Source: Liolophura sinensis (Eukaryota; Mollusca; Polyplacophora; Chitonida; Chitonidae). From it: DNA of 64,000 nucleotides. Within the stretch, counting starts at the first letter, position 1. Each line of letters begins with the position of its first letter. Position numbers and translations under genes: made by a program. Location: positions 24,747,604 to 24,811,603 of the forward strand of contig NC_088296.1 of assembly GCF_032854445.1 (NCBI RefSeq), written 5' to 3'. Positions 12,438 through 23,065 of this stretch are shown here, one piece after another. Below the pieces are notes generated by a model that saw only the letters and a list, made by a program, of their open reading frames with translations, did no database searches and had not been told where the DNA came from.

Positions 12438-13262
12438 TCACTGAAACTTCATGCTTGTGTTAAAACTTAGACCATTGCCCGGCAACTTGGATGAAATAAA
12501 GGGAAATAAGAACACACAGAAAGTCTTGTTCCCAAGGATTTCATTGAAATTCTCGCTGTATGATCCTTGATGATATTTCGAGATCCCTTTCTTGCGTTCA
12601 TATTTCGTCTGTCCTTTTTCTAGTTGAGCCAGTTGAATTTGCAAAAGCCATGAAAACAGGATCAAAAGGATGAATCCAATCGTAGACAGGAAGGTTATAC
12701 CCATAGTATACAGGTCATAGTACCCTAAAACCCAGCCAAAATGGGGGCCAATGAATGACAGCAGGTTTCCAAAAGTTATCTCCCCTTTAACGTCCCAAAC
12801 AAAGGCCCAGTTGAAAAGATTGCAGTACAAAGCTGCGACTACGATGTAACACACCATGACTAGGTAGTAGCGGTGATTTGTGTAACCCACACAGTACCCC
12901 GCAAACCAGCAGTGGTGATCTCGCTTAAGAATGCAAACATTGCAAATTTTACAGTGGTGCGATCTTGGCGGACTGTTCTTCTGACATGTCGTGCAATACT
13001 TCCAGCCTGCTAGCAGAGATGTAGAAAGTTCACCATATTTCAGAGGCTCAACTGACGTATCAGTTGTTGTCAACATGAGCATTTTGCCGTAAATTTGAAA
13101 AGCCAAAAACAAAGCCACGAAAACATGGATATATTTTAAAGATGAGTTTTCGTTTCCCGGATAATAGGTGGGCAAAATCCACACGATTTCGTACCATAGC
13201 AAGAAAATTCCTCCGAAAATAAAAACTGAAAGCGCAACACGGTCTGCAGGAGTACGTGGCAA
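12438..13262 (-). CDS. DHHC-type protein S-palmitoyltransferase, ZDHHC24-like
   Basis: Intact 274-codon frame encoding a multi-pass membrane enzyme that transfers fatty acyl groups, normally palmitate, to cysteines of target proteins. Four hydrophobic segments are visible at about residues 9-29, 45-63, 132-153 and 183-207. Between the second and third lies the cysteine-rich domain (residues 90-124): KYCTTC, PPRSHHC, CNVC, then RDHHC at 114-118 and CVGYTNHRYY. The catalytic cysteine of DHHC is present. A GQTKYE segment after the last membrane helix resembles the family's TTxE motif. Length matches ZDHHC24-type enzymes (about 280 residues). The ATG chosen gives a normal N-terminus just before the first helix. 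The gene appears intronless, which could reflect an ancestral single-exon form or a retrocopy; I see no flanking repeats or A-tail. The family call is solid; the ZDHHC24 assignment rests on overall resemblance. Confidence 0.9.
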   Translation of the reverse strand: MPRTPADRVALSVFIFGGIFLLWYEIVWILPTYYPGNENSSLKYIHVFVALFLAFQIYGKMLMLTTTDTSVEPLKYGELSTSLLAGWKYCTTCQKNSPPRSHHCKICNVCILKRDHHCWFAGYCVGYTNHRYYLVMVCYIVVAALYCNLFNWAFVWDVKGEITFGNLLSFIGPHFGWVLGYYDLYTMGITFLSTIGFILLILFSWLLQIQLAQLEKGQTKYERKKGISKYHQGSYSENFNEILGNKTFCVFLFPFISSKLPGNGLSFNTSMKFQ

Positions 13263-14299
13263 ACGCCAGCGTCTGTAAATTCAATAAACATGAATGTGTT
13301 GGTCCAATTCCGGGCTTTAATCGGTTTGTTACGGCAGTGCCTGCAGCTGAGGAGTTTAACAAAGCAAGTGGTGAACCATTTCCGGCTTGCCGCTATTTTG
13401 CCAGTGTTATGATTGCCATATCTGGCCCAGCGCTGGCCCAGTTTAGTTTTACCGATACTCAAAGCATGTACTGACCCACCCTCGGGACATTATTGGCTGG
13501 CCATTATTGAACCATTAAATATCGCCGTAACTTGCCCGTTGCTGACCCAATAAAGCTTTGCCGTTATGGAGACTTTAAAAAATCCCGGCAAGTCCCACGG
13601 ACCGCAAAATTTTCTTTAGATAAGTTTGTACAGGCCTGGGTCCAAAGAAATAAAAAGAATAATATTAAGTTGTGTGTTTTGTTTTTTGATTGTTTGTTTT
13701 GATTTTTTTTTGTGTGTGTGTTTTTTTTTTCTGCTTTTTTTCGGTTGTTTGTTTTTTTGAGGGGGGGGCTATTTATTTATTGTTTATCAGCATACAGTGG
13801 CAAATTATTACAACTGATTTAAACTTGAGATATTTCAACATAACCAAATGTGAGTTTCTGTTTACATGGAACATGAAAATAACTGTTTTCTGGAGCTAAA
13901 GCTGCATGTACTACATGTATATATTATAAAAATATGACATATTTTGCTTTCGCACCACTCGGAACATTGGTCGGGGATTTCCGTACCTTGTTGCAGCTGA
14001 CCGGAGTTAAGCGGAAATCTCCAAAAGATGTTACCAGTGAGGCAACAGTACTCGTCAGCCTACATCCACAAAAGTACGAGACCTAAAATGTACGAGACGT
14101 TCTGTTCCGGTGCGCTCACCAGCGTGATACCGGGCCTGTGCCGGACCGGACGATAGCCATTCCTTAACGAACATTCTGTAACAGCGAATTCTGGGATCTG
14201 GCGCCAAGAAAAATGTCGGCTGCTACCTAGAGCTACGGTTAGATTGTCTCGAACTTTTATCACGAAAACGTAAAAACTACAGACTGTTACAAAAACTTA
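13263..14299. other. intergenic between DHHC gene and transposase
   Basis: Holds the presumed promoter side of the minus-strand DHHC gene and possibly the 5' end of the transposon to the right. T-rich and G-rich runs lie at 13680-13770. No terminal inverted repeat could be assigned. Confidence 0.4.
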
Positions 14300-16362
14300 A
14301 TGAGTGACGGCAATTCAGTACATTTCACTTTCATTTTCCACTTTAAATTTCTAGATTATAGATACATACGAGTAGGCCAAACGAAGGCCCTGTCTACCTG
14401 TATTATCAGTTTGGCACGGACAACGATAAATTTACATAGCATTAATGCTAGCTTCAAACAAAATAATACATTCACAGACAAAGCAGAAACCAATGATGTA
14501 TTATATGACATAATTGACAATGAAGGGACATTTCCTAACAGCATACCAACAATGGATGTAGACAATGATAGATTTAATGATTGCGGTAGTACTGATTCAG
14601 AGGAAGAAAATGTTTTGTCGTCAGATTTGTTAGCTGCATGGGCAGTTGAAAATAACATCACTCACACAGCAGTTGGCAGGCTATTAGTCTTACTTAGAAA
14701 CCATCATCCAAATTTACCTAAAAACCCCAGGACTCTTTTGGATACTGGACATGTTGTGGGGATAAAGCAGATATGTTACTATCATTTTGGACTCCAAGGT
14801 TTTGTAATTCGAAGGATAGAATTGAACAAAAATCTGGAATGTATCAAAGTCATAGATGTTCAGGTGAATACGGATGGACTCCCCATTTTCAAAAGTAGTG
14901 GCCTACTCAGCTGTGGCCTATTTTGGGAATGATACAAAATGAAGCAAAATGCCAGCCGTTTGTCATTGGGTTGTTTGTTGGACAAGAAAAACCAAAGGAT
15001 CCTTCTGAATTTTTGAAAGATTTTATCACAGAGTATACAAAGCTAAAACTAGAAGGGATACAATACAAAGGTAGGCGTTACCAGATTAACATAACATCCT
15101 TCATCTGTGATGTACCAGCACGTGCCTTTATCAAACAAATCAAGTGTCACGCAGGTTATTCCGCATGTGAAAAATGCACACAAAAAGGTGTGTATAATGG
15201 GAAAATGATATTTCCTGAAACTCATCCAACACTACGAACTGATGAATCATTTGAAAAGCAGGAAGATAAGGACCGTTACACTGGAACAAGTCCGCTTTGC
15301 AATTTGTTCTCTATGGTGTCACAGTTTCCAATTGACTATATGCACTTAGTGTGCCTCGGTGTAATGCGTCGTATCCTTGTGTTATTGATAAGGGGTCCAC
15401 TTACAATTCGCTTAGGGCCTCATACAAAATTACGCATTTCAGCTGCCGTGCTTCACATGTGTAAGTTTATACCTAAGGAGTTTGCACGAAAACCCCGTTC
15501 ACTGTCAGAGATAGACCGATGGAAGGCAACATAATTCCGCATGTTTCTTTTATACACAGGAACTGTTGTTTTAAAGGACAGCATCGCTGATGAGGTGTAC
15601 ACAAACTTTCTTCTGCTCTCATTTGGAATTACCATACTTATAAGTCCGTCTCTCTGCTATCAGTTAGCGGGCAATGCACATAAGCTTCTAGTAAGCTTTG
15701 TCCAACACTTTGCGCACCTTTATGGTGCTGACCAGGTCGTGTACAATGTCCATAATCTGGTCCACCTTGCTCAGGAGGTGAAAATACATGGTCCTCTTGA
15801 CAGAATATCAGCATTTCCTTTTGAAAACCACCTGAAAACTCTGAAGAGGCTTGTGCGGAAGAAAAGCTTGCCATTACAGCAGCTTGTCGCAAGACTGAAA
15901 GAGATCTCTCAAATATATCCCTCAGCTGCCACATTGCCCACAGCTGCTGATGGTGGACTGAAAAAGCAACATTTTCTTGGTCCAATTCCACAGGGATATA
16001 AATACCAGAACTGTGTCCAATACACAGAAGTTGAACGTCCAGCTCAACTTCTGTGTATTGGACACAATCATTTCTGTGTTGTAACAGAAACCGACAACAA
16101 TTGTGTTGGGGTAGGATCAAAGGTTTGCCTCATCAAAAATATTTTGTATTGTGGTGGAGATGTACTGGTGGTGTATCAGTCATTCAGATCATGTAGACCA
16201 TTTTTCTCTTACCCTCTCAATTCAAGTGAAATCAACATCCACATGGTCATCGACCTCTGTGACAAACTCCATGTTGCTCCCATCCAGGAAGTGGTTCGGA
16301 AATATGTGTTGTTGCCATATAAAACTGTACACGTCGCAATTCCTCTTATTCACAGCTGTTAG
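14300..16362 (+). pseudogene. DDE transposase, animal EnSpm/CACTA-like, broken
   Basis: Three consecutive open pieces read as one protein of about 685 residues. Piece 1 (14300-14932) has an acidic middle, then AVENNITHTAVGRLL and DGLPIFKSS. Piece 2 (14923-15534) has PFVIGLFVG, DVPARAFIKQIKCHAGY with paired cysteines SACEKC, and QFPIDYMHLVCLGVMRR, resembling the Transposase_21 fold. Piece 3 (15541-16362) has NVHNLVHLAQEVKIHGPLD and SAFPFENHLKTLKRLVRK, resembling DUF4218 of CACTA transposases. It would cut and paste its own element. It is inactive as read: a frameshift near 14904-14910 and a TAA at 15532-15534 where the family has glutamate before FR. A perfect hairpin lies at 16012-16066. The superfamily is inferred from remembered family features, not a search; the transposase call itself is more certain. 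Confidence 0.7.
16012..16066. repeat. perfect 23-bp inverted repeat, 9-base loop
   Basis: Arms 16012-16034 and 16044-16066 are exact reverse complements; the left arm begins TGTGTCCAATACACAGAAG. It lies in the coding frame of the transposase. As a result both strands encode near-identical peptides containing VQYTEVE and QLLCIGH. Confidence 0.97.
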
Positions 16363-16886
16363 GTACAGAAAAGTTATATACACGTGACATTATGCAGGGT
16401 TGGAGTCTTATACATGTAGAATCAGTAGCACTAGTCTTTTTTGTGTGTTTTTTAAATTTAATCCAAGAACGATAATTTGATCAAATCTTTTTATTGAGAA
16501 AGCCCCAAATGCCTGCCTTACCATAACTTTCTATTTCCCAGACATTGCCAATATATATGTATGTATGTATATTGATTTAATGATATTGTGGTTCAAGTTT
16601 CTAATATTTGTGAAAACATTAGAGGACCAAACTAGAGGGATTGTCGTTGAAAATGGAAATGTACTTCAGTTATTAGACAATAAATATCTACATACTGTAC
16701 ATACATGTATTTAAACGTTTCCAAGCTTGAACTAGCCTAATCATGACACTGTTTAATTATTGTTTCTAAAAATCTAGTGAAGGACTATAAAAGAATTGAA
16801 GAACAATGTTGTATGTGACATACACCCCAAATGTAATTGTGATTTGTGTAAATGTACTGAATTTGTGAATCCTTTCTTATTTACAG
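16363..16886. other. spacer between transposase and DUF4806-like gene
   Basis: No coding evidence. It ends with a pyrimidine-containing acceptor, TTTCTTATTTACAG, at 16873-16886, just before the first recognised exon of the next gene. The 5' end of that gene's transcript is probably in or before this spacer. Confidence 0.5.
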
Positions 16887-16892
16887 ACATAC

Positions 16893-17094
16893 ATGTCATT
16901 GACAATGTATGCCGTCGTAGTTTGTGTGGAGACGGATGAAGTAGAGCTTGTTGCTTCCAACTGGTTACAGTCTCAGACAAAAACTTTTTGGCCACCGTAT
17001 CGCATAATGTCTAACGTAACTAAAGCTGTAAAAGACAGAATAGCAGCTGACAAAACTTGGCCAAGTTACAGCATCCGCATCCTGTCTGCTTGTG
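16893..17094 (+). CDS. DUF4806-like gene, exon 1
   Basis: ATG at 16893, six bases after an acceptor AG. Donor CTTGTG|GTGAGT after 17094; phase 1 at its end. Encodes the SNWL and WPPY segment. An upstream untranslated exon is implied by the acceptor. Confidence 0.65.
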
Positions 17095-20000
17095 GTGAGT
17101 ATCATGTAAAATGTTTCATTATTAATTTTAATTCATTATATTACATGTTAGACATACGGTTCAGAAAATGGTGATTCTAAGATTCTAAATAATGCTGCAT
17201 ATACTTCAAAGGGATAAACTAACCATTTTAAGAAGTGTAAACCACATATTAATTAGTCTCTTGTTACCTGCAGGCTGCAGAACTGTACATTCACGGGGCA
17301 GTTTTGACCTTCAAACCATCAGAAAGTAGCTCCAAAGTATTCCTTTTTGATATCAAAAAATGAAAAAAAAAACCTCTGTGATGGTGAATCATTACAATCA
17401 TGTTCGCCGACAACACACTCAGATGAATGACTTGAGGCAGGTTTTCCATACATTGTTTTACAGGTCCTGCAGAAAGTGTCATGCAAATGTAAAAATTCAT
17501 CTCAGGTGCTGCACTTTAACATAGACACCAGTCAGTTTCACACCCCTGCCTTGCATTCCTCTACCGATAGCAATTAAGCATCTTATATTGGTGCAGCAAT
17601 GTTTCACTGGTATCACAAGTGTGCAACAAAGCAATGGTTTACTTCTAGTGCTCTAGTTTCCTCAATGTATGAAGTTGGTGGCCATTGTGCAAATACATGT
17701 AAGGTAATATTGAATACTTAAATGATGTTAAAACAAAACAAAATGAACGTAGAGTGGAAAGAGAATAACCAAAGCAGTGACGTGTGTGAGACATTGGGAT
17801 ATTTGGCTCACACAGCCGAATGAAAACGTCTCCATGTCACTTACCTCAGACAGGGTTTTATTCTAACTGTTCATGTGATTGCAAATATACTACCACACAT
17901 GCCCCTTAGCAGCGCGGTTTGGACAGAATTAGGTAAAAATAAATACTTGTTTAAGTGTTGACAGTTAAGAAATTGAGAAAACTCGGTTCGCTGTATTGTT
18001 TTGCACATAACAATGGGCAATATGAAAATGAAATGCATAGGTGCCAGGCCTTGGGGAACAAATGCCCCCCACAGCAAAGTCCCAGAATATGCTGGGATAA
18101 ACCACAATTGGTCAGTCAGGTTTAAACCACATTTGATCTATCATCTTATTGCCTAATTCAGATATTCTTGCCACTGGGCCGTGGCGCAGGGAAGCCAGTG
18201 ATCAACATGTTGGGATGCAAATTCAAACTTTTCGAGAACAATGATGCGAGTAGCGCTTTGAAAACAGAGCCGTATTTGCTGGAGAACTAGCGCATTCCAT
18301 CACTGTATAATACAGGAGGGAAGTTGTCGGTGACTTGCCAAAGGTCAACTGGTGGTTTTTTCCCTGGTTTGTTCCCGGTTTTTTTTCCCACCCAACCATA
18401 AATACTGACCTTCTGTCATATAAGGGAAATACTCATGAGTACGGTGTAATAAAAATGGACTGTAATCAGTCAGTCAGTCAAATGTTCTGCATTTTCCATG
18501 CAGATAGCTATGAGGATGGCAGAGGAAAGCTTCGAATGGCCGAGGAAACCTCAGACATACAAACAGACGATGAAGTTGGAATGGGGAAGGGTGCAAGAAG
18601 GTACATGGAGAGAACAGCATTAAAACAACACTATTACAACAATAAGTCTCCTGTAAAGAATAAAGAGAAACAAATCAAAACTTAAAACACTATCGCCCAC
18701 AGCCATGGAGTAGTGGCTAGCGCTCTTGGCTGCTGAAGTGCTGGTCAAGACATCCCGGGATCGATTTCCCATAGTGTCAGGGAATGTTTCTCTCATTCCA
18801 GGCCGTTTAGCTGATTGGTTATGGGGCTTTTATTTGCAAGGTGGACGACAACGCTTGTAAGTACCAAGAAAAATTGGGTAATATTGGTATTAATGGACTG
18901 CAATTCGTTTGAGACCTCCTGCTGTCCACCTTTGATCATGTGGAGAAGTGGTCAGTGACTTGCCAATGGTCGGTGGTTTTCCCTGGTTTCTTCCAGGGGT
19001 TTCTTCCACCCGGGGATGCCCAGAAATACTGACTCGCCATCATATAACAGAAATACTGAAAGGAACGATCTCAGCCTTGCTTCACAGAGCAAATTAAGAT
19101 CGAGCTCCTTCCAAACTCGCATTTTTTTTTCTGACAATAGCACTATCATATTTTGATAGTGAACAATAATGTACACATGTTATAATGCACCGATTGCCTT
19201 ACTGTACAGGCGCAAAGAGTGAACACTATACAGTGACACAGACGATGATGGTGATGATGAAGCTGTTGCCGGACCAGTTAAACGCAAACACCTCCCCCCA
19301 GCCCCGCCAGTCCCGCCAATCCCGCCAGTCCCACCGTTTCCAAGCCTCCATGCTCCTGCTGGTATACAACTGGACAATCGACAAGGTACCGTGTCCTATC
19401 TTACATAAATTTAACATGTAAGGCTTGTTTTTGGAGTTCAAGGTCAAATGCCACATTTTAATTTTCGTTAAAACAACCATAAACAGCATCAACTGGAATA
19501 TGTGTATTTATTAATTGAGCTTGTGACCTTAAAGTTATTCGAAAGGTGCCCTGTTGCAAATCTGTAGAACAGCTCAGCAGGGCTCAAAAAATACGGTCGC
19601 CAACTCGCCATCGGCGACTAATTGAAAGGCTTTGGCGAACGAAAAAAAATGTATTGTCGCCAGTGTGGCGCGTAAAATTTGGAAAAATTCGCCTTCATGG
19701 CGAGAAAAATGATTTGTTTACTTTTGTATTTATCGCCGACAGCCCCCGAAATTAGCGACTTATTTCGGCAAAACTAAAAGCAGGCTGACGTTAAGTTGCA
19801 CGTATGCTGTATGCACGTATTTGTTTTCACATGTACCACAGGACCTACAGCACGTTGTTTTTCTATGCGTATATAGATATGCGCGGAGACTTTCACGGTT
19901 CAACTTTCCCCTAGAGGTGTCTTTAAAATGCTCATTGTGCCGATAGAGACGTATCGAGGCACGCTTTTTGCGATTAAGGGGAGGTAAGTCTGATCGTCTC

Positions 20001-23000
20001 ATGTGATGGCCGATCGTCTCAGAATGTCATAAAATCTACAAAACGCATAGTATTTCACCATCATTTCTTTTCAAATGGTACGTATATTGTGCAGGTTTAT
20101 TTATATTCTCTACGCGCCCAATACAAGAGCAGGCTTTAAGCTTGTCTCATTTTTTATTTGCTAGCCAAACAAAGACAATAGATATCTTAAACCTATTATT
20201 AAGGCAATGCCGCCATATATATATTCGGGAATATTTCTAGTGGCTGATCTGAATCACTTTCTGCAACCAGAAGTTTAAATACGACTGGTTTGGGGTTCCA
20301 GTCTATGTTACCGGTACATGACGTCCCCCAGGTTACAGAAAGTGATGGATTGAAGTAGAATATACAAGCTCTGACGGTCTTGTCATAAACGTGCTGTGTG
20401 CGGCAGTTTATGGGCCATCAGGTACATCACGCACTGATACATCGCACTGAAAGGACCGATGATGTAACTAAATCAACAGCCTGATCTTGAAAGTTGTGTG
20501 ACAACAAATAACACTAGCTGTAGACAGATTTCATTAAATCTAAACAGTGTGTACATTAAATATAGTTATAATGCTCTTTTTCAGCCACAGACAGAGAAAT
20601 ACTAAAGGCTATCACTGCTGTCCAGGTATCTTTGGATGAAGTTCGCAAAGAGGTTTTGTCCCAAGGACAGCTGCTGAACACGATGATCAGCAAAGAGGCA
20701 TCGAGTGGCACCATAGATGTGATGGATACCTTTCCGATAAAGTCCATGGAAGAGCTGGATGGAATGGAAAACAAAATTGAAGATAGAGAAATTGCTAAAT
20801 CACTGGTAAGTTGGTTGATATCTGTCTGTTCATCTATTTGTAAGCAAGCTTAAGCTGACAACTCATCTTCTCTTACTTCAATATGCTGCTTCAATTATTT
20901 CTGAAGTTTTTGCCCTATTATGATAGATATTGATGACAGTAAATGCTTGTCCGATTTTGGACAATATGCGCCTATACCTGCACGAGAGCTTGTCAACGCA
21001 TCTGCTCCTAAACTCATCATAGGATTCTCTTGTAACGTGGTAAACAAAACGGATGCCATGCTGGGATGGTCATCTCGTCTTGGGTGTTACATGGCTGCAA
21101 ATATTTCCAGAGTTGAAACTTCGTGGACGTGATGGATTTCTTATTTGGATCCAGCTGCTACAGTGTTTTCCAAATGGTATTGTCGTGGTCAAAACCAATT
21201 GAGTTACCTCAATGAAACTTAGTGGGCTGATAATTTTTTTGTACTGGTATGGCAGTTTTATGTCACTATTGTGCCTTATGCTTTATTCTATGTGTTTTTT
21301 CTACCTTCCTATGGCTGCTGGTAGATGTAGAGGGCGGGGGACATAGGTGGGAGGTCTTATGGTACATAATAATCTATGGCGGAGGGAGTACATAGATAAA
21401 TATGGTCCACAGCGGCTGATTTGGATGGGGAGGGGGGAAGCATGGTGCATTACCATTATTAGCGGCGGGGGATTTAGGGGAGGCTTGGTACATAATAATG
21501 ATTAATGGAAGGGGACTGGAAGGGCAATGGCAGTACATAAAGATGATCTGTTATGGAAAATGGAAAGGGGGTTGGGGGTGGCAGTATGTTAAGGTGCCGT
21601 TAAATGAAAGAAAATAAGGTAAAGCAGCTTGAGTAACATCAGAGAATTTGCAAGGTGATATTTCAGGACATGAGATGTTTCACCTTAAGGATTGATGAAT
21701 AGAATTAGTATGGGGAGTTAGAGTGATAATTTCAATTTCAATTTATTATTCAAGCACAATTTATACTCACATATAAACATGGCTCAGATAAGCATTAGGA
21801 GGGATGAATTCACTTAGTATTACTTGAGTCCTCGGATCCAGGGGTTTTTTTGTTAGCGCAGCTTCATGTTCAAAGAAGTAGCACTTGACTCCCACCCAAC
21901 CCATCACCACCCTAGCCAACTTTTGGCAAACAACTGTATTGCTTTACAGCTTGAAAATTTCATTTAGCATCACTTTCAGGATGTAAAAAAAAACAATATA
22001 GGTAACCATCAATGCTATTTTGGCTTTACAACACAAGGTTATTATACCAGTATGTAATATTATTGTAGGTCAATCAACTCAGCCTCATCGGGGGTTCTAA
22101 TCTTAAGGAGGCGACCAGACGGCTGATGTCTCAAACCATATCCCACAATGTTGCTCTGAACCTTAATTGGGGAGGGAGGAAGGGCTGGAAAGGTCAGCAG
22201 ACTGAACCGAAGAGAGCGTTTGGTGGTCTGCGCCTATGCGCTGCAATGAAAAGTAAGCATTTTACTCAGCATTTGTTTTTGATATTAATGTATCCTGGAC
22301 AAAGTTTATGTGCCTGCATTTTGGTCCTTGGCAATTTGCTTCCCATCTATCGCATTGGTGATTGGTGGGTTAAATATTATAGTTTTTCATTCTCTCTTTT
22401 TTTTCATGACCTAATTGGAGTTGAAGAATGTTCATTTTGTCTGTTTTACCTCAGTCTTGTATTTTGAGGGGAAGAAAACTAAAGAACCACAAGTATCCTA
22501 GCTAAAAGGGCTTTCATTCCTCATTCTATAGTTGGTTGTACTTTTGGTAGCATGGTAAACTGCTAATTATGCTAATTACTGGGAGCTGCCAACATTGAAC
22601 TGAACTGTGTTCTGTCATCGAGTAAGTTAAAAAAAAGTCTTTATGTACTATCCCCTTCAAATATTGTTGTTGCTTTTTGTTACATTTAATAGAGATGGGA
22701 GATCGTAACAGTCCTTTTAGAAATATAAGCTTAACTGTCCTGATCATAAAAAATGCTTGAAACAATCCCTACCTACAAAGAAGAAGAGTCTAGGAGATCA
22801 AAGATGGCAGCTCCAAGTAACTACCATAATTGGCAGTTGATTGTGGTGTTGCAAGTCATAATTTCAAAGTGCGTGCAACTATACAAGTGGAATGAAAGGC
22901 CTTTAAGCTAGGATAATTGTGGTTCTTTAGTTTTCTTACACTTAATGAAATAAAATCCTGTCAGGTGATTCAATCGCTTAAATAATGGACTATCTTACAG

Positions 23001-23065
23001 AACTGACCTTTCGTTTGACAGGCAAAGCGGCAGGCATGAACGCTCAAACAACTGGTCCACACTGA
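16893..23065 (+). CDS. six-exon gene with DUF4806-like domain, transposon partner protein
   Basis: Exons 16893-17094, 18504-18600, 19234-19385, 20585-20805, 22069-22252 and 23022-23065 join with matching phases to 299 codons. The N-terminus carries YAVVVCVETDEVELVASNWL and a WPPY motif, as in proteins that often accompany DUF4806 domains. Then come an acidic linker, a proline-rich stretch in exon 3 (PPAPPVPPIPPVPPFPSL), a short helical segment, and the DUF4806-like region: FPIKSMEELDGMENKI in exon 4, then LIGGSNLKEATRRLMSQTIS and NLNWGGRKG in exon 5. Function of the domain is unknown to me. Orientation and position right after the transposase suggest a second gene of the same element. Exon 3 could also start at 19210, but that adds an in-frame TGA. 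The last exon is short and the least certain, since a normal domain end is not visible. All splice sites are GT..AG. Confidence 0.65.
17095..17755. other. intron 1 sequence, nothing recognised
   Basis: First part of intron 1 of the DUF4806-like gene; no array or element identified. Confidence 0.4.
17756..17945. repeat. dispersed repeat, also at 46993-47170
   Basis: Shares TTACCTCAG.CAGGGTTTTA, TTCTAACT.TTCATGT and ATTAGGTAAAAA in the same order with the copy at 46993-47170. Confidence 0.75.
18170..18490 (+). mobile_element. SINE-3-like copy, degraded
   Basis: Carries the 3' part GTGACTTGCCAAAGGTC, TGGTTTTTTCCCTGG, ACTGACCTTCTGTCATATAA and GAGTACGGTGTAATAA, ending in CAGTCAGTCAGTCA. The left end has a weak tRNA-like GCCGTGGCGCAGGGAAGCC. 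The tail overlaps exon 2's acceptor side. Confidence 0.6.
18504..18600 (+). CDS. DUF4806-like gene, exon 2
   Basis: Acceptor TTTTCCATGCAG, donor AAGAAG|GTACAT. Encodes an acidic linker (DSYEDGRGKL, then SDIQTDDEVG). The phase joins exon 1 exactly. Confidence 0.65.
18690..19065 (+). mobile_element. SINE-3 copy with tRNA-like head
   Basis: Head with AGTAGTGGCTAGCGCTC (A-box-like) and CCCGGGATCGATTTCCC (B-box-like). Tail with GTCAGTGACTTGCCAATGG, TTCCCTGGTTTCTTCC and ACTGACTCGCCATCATATAA. Lies in intron 2 of the DUF4806-like gene. Confidence 0.65.
19234..19385 (+). CDS. DUF4806-like gene, exon 3 (alternative acceptor at 19210)
   Basis: Acceptor CTATACAG before 19234; donor GACAAG|GTACCG. Proline-rich segment. 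A second acceptor, CTGTACAG, lies 24 bases upstream in the same phase. Using it would include TGA at 19220-19222. Confidence 0.6.
19386..20584. other. intron 3 of the DUF4806-like gene
   Basis: No repeats recognised. Around 19600-19750 the short phrase GGCGA/TCGCC recurs several times; I see no gene. Confidence 0.4.
20585..20805 (+). CDS. DUF4806-like gene, exon 4
   Basis: Acceptor CTCTTTTTCAG, donor TCACTG|GTAAGT, ends in phase 0. Encodes TDREILKAITAVQVSLDEV and the FPIKSMEELDGMENKI core. Confidence 0.7.
20806..22068. other. intron 4 of the DUF4806-like gene
   Basis: Contains a G-rich purine stretch (21300-21600) with loosely repeated GGAAGG/GGGGGA phrases and TACATAATAATGAT-like segments. 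No gene identified. Confidence 0.4.
22069..22252 (+). CDS. DUF4806-like gene, exon 5
   Basis: Acceptor ATTATTGTAG, donor GAAAA|GTAAGC. Opens in phase 0 as required. Encodes NQLSLIGGSNLKEATRRLM and LNWGGRKG. Confidence 0.7.
22472..22937. mobile_element. foldback / long-TIR element, non-coding
   Basis: The outer arms 22472-22534 and 22876-22937 are imperfect inverted complements, both with AAGAAAACTAAAGAACCACA and TCCTAGCT on one strand. The match continues inward with gaps (AACTGCTAATTATG, GGGAGCTGCC) to roughly 150 bases per arm. It lies in the last intron of the DUF4806-like gene and has no coding capacity. Confidence 0.85.

Noticed and set aside
15638-16120. 160-codon minus-strand gene
   Set aside because: Shadow of the transposase; its resemblance to the plus-strand peptide comes from the hairpin at 16012-16066.
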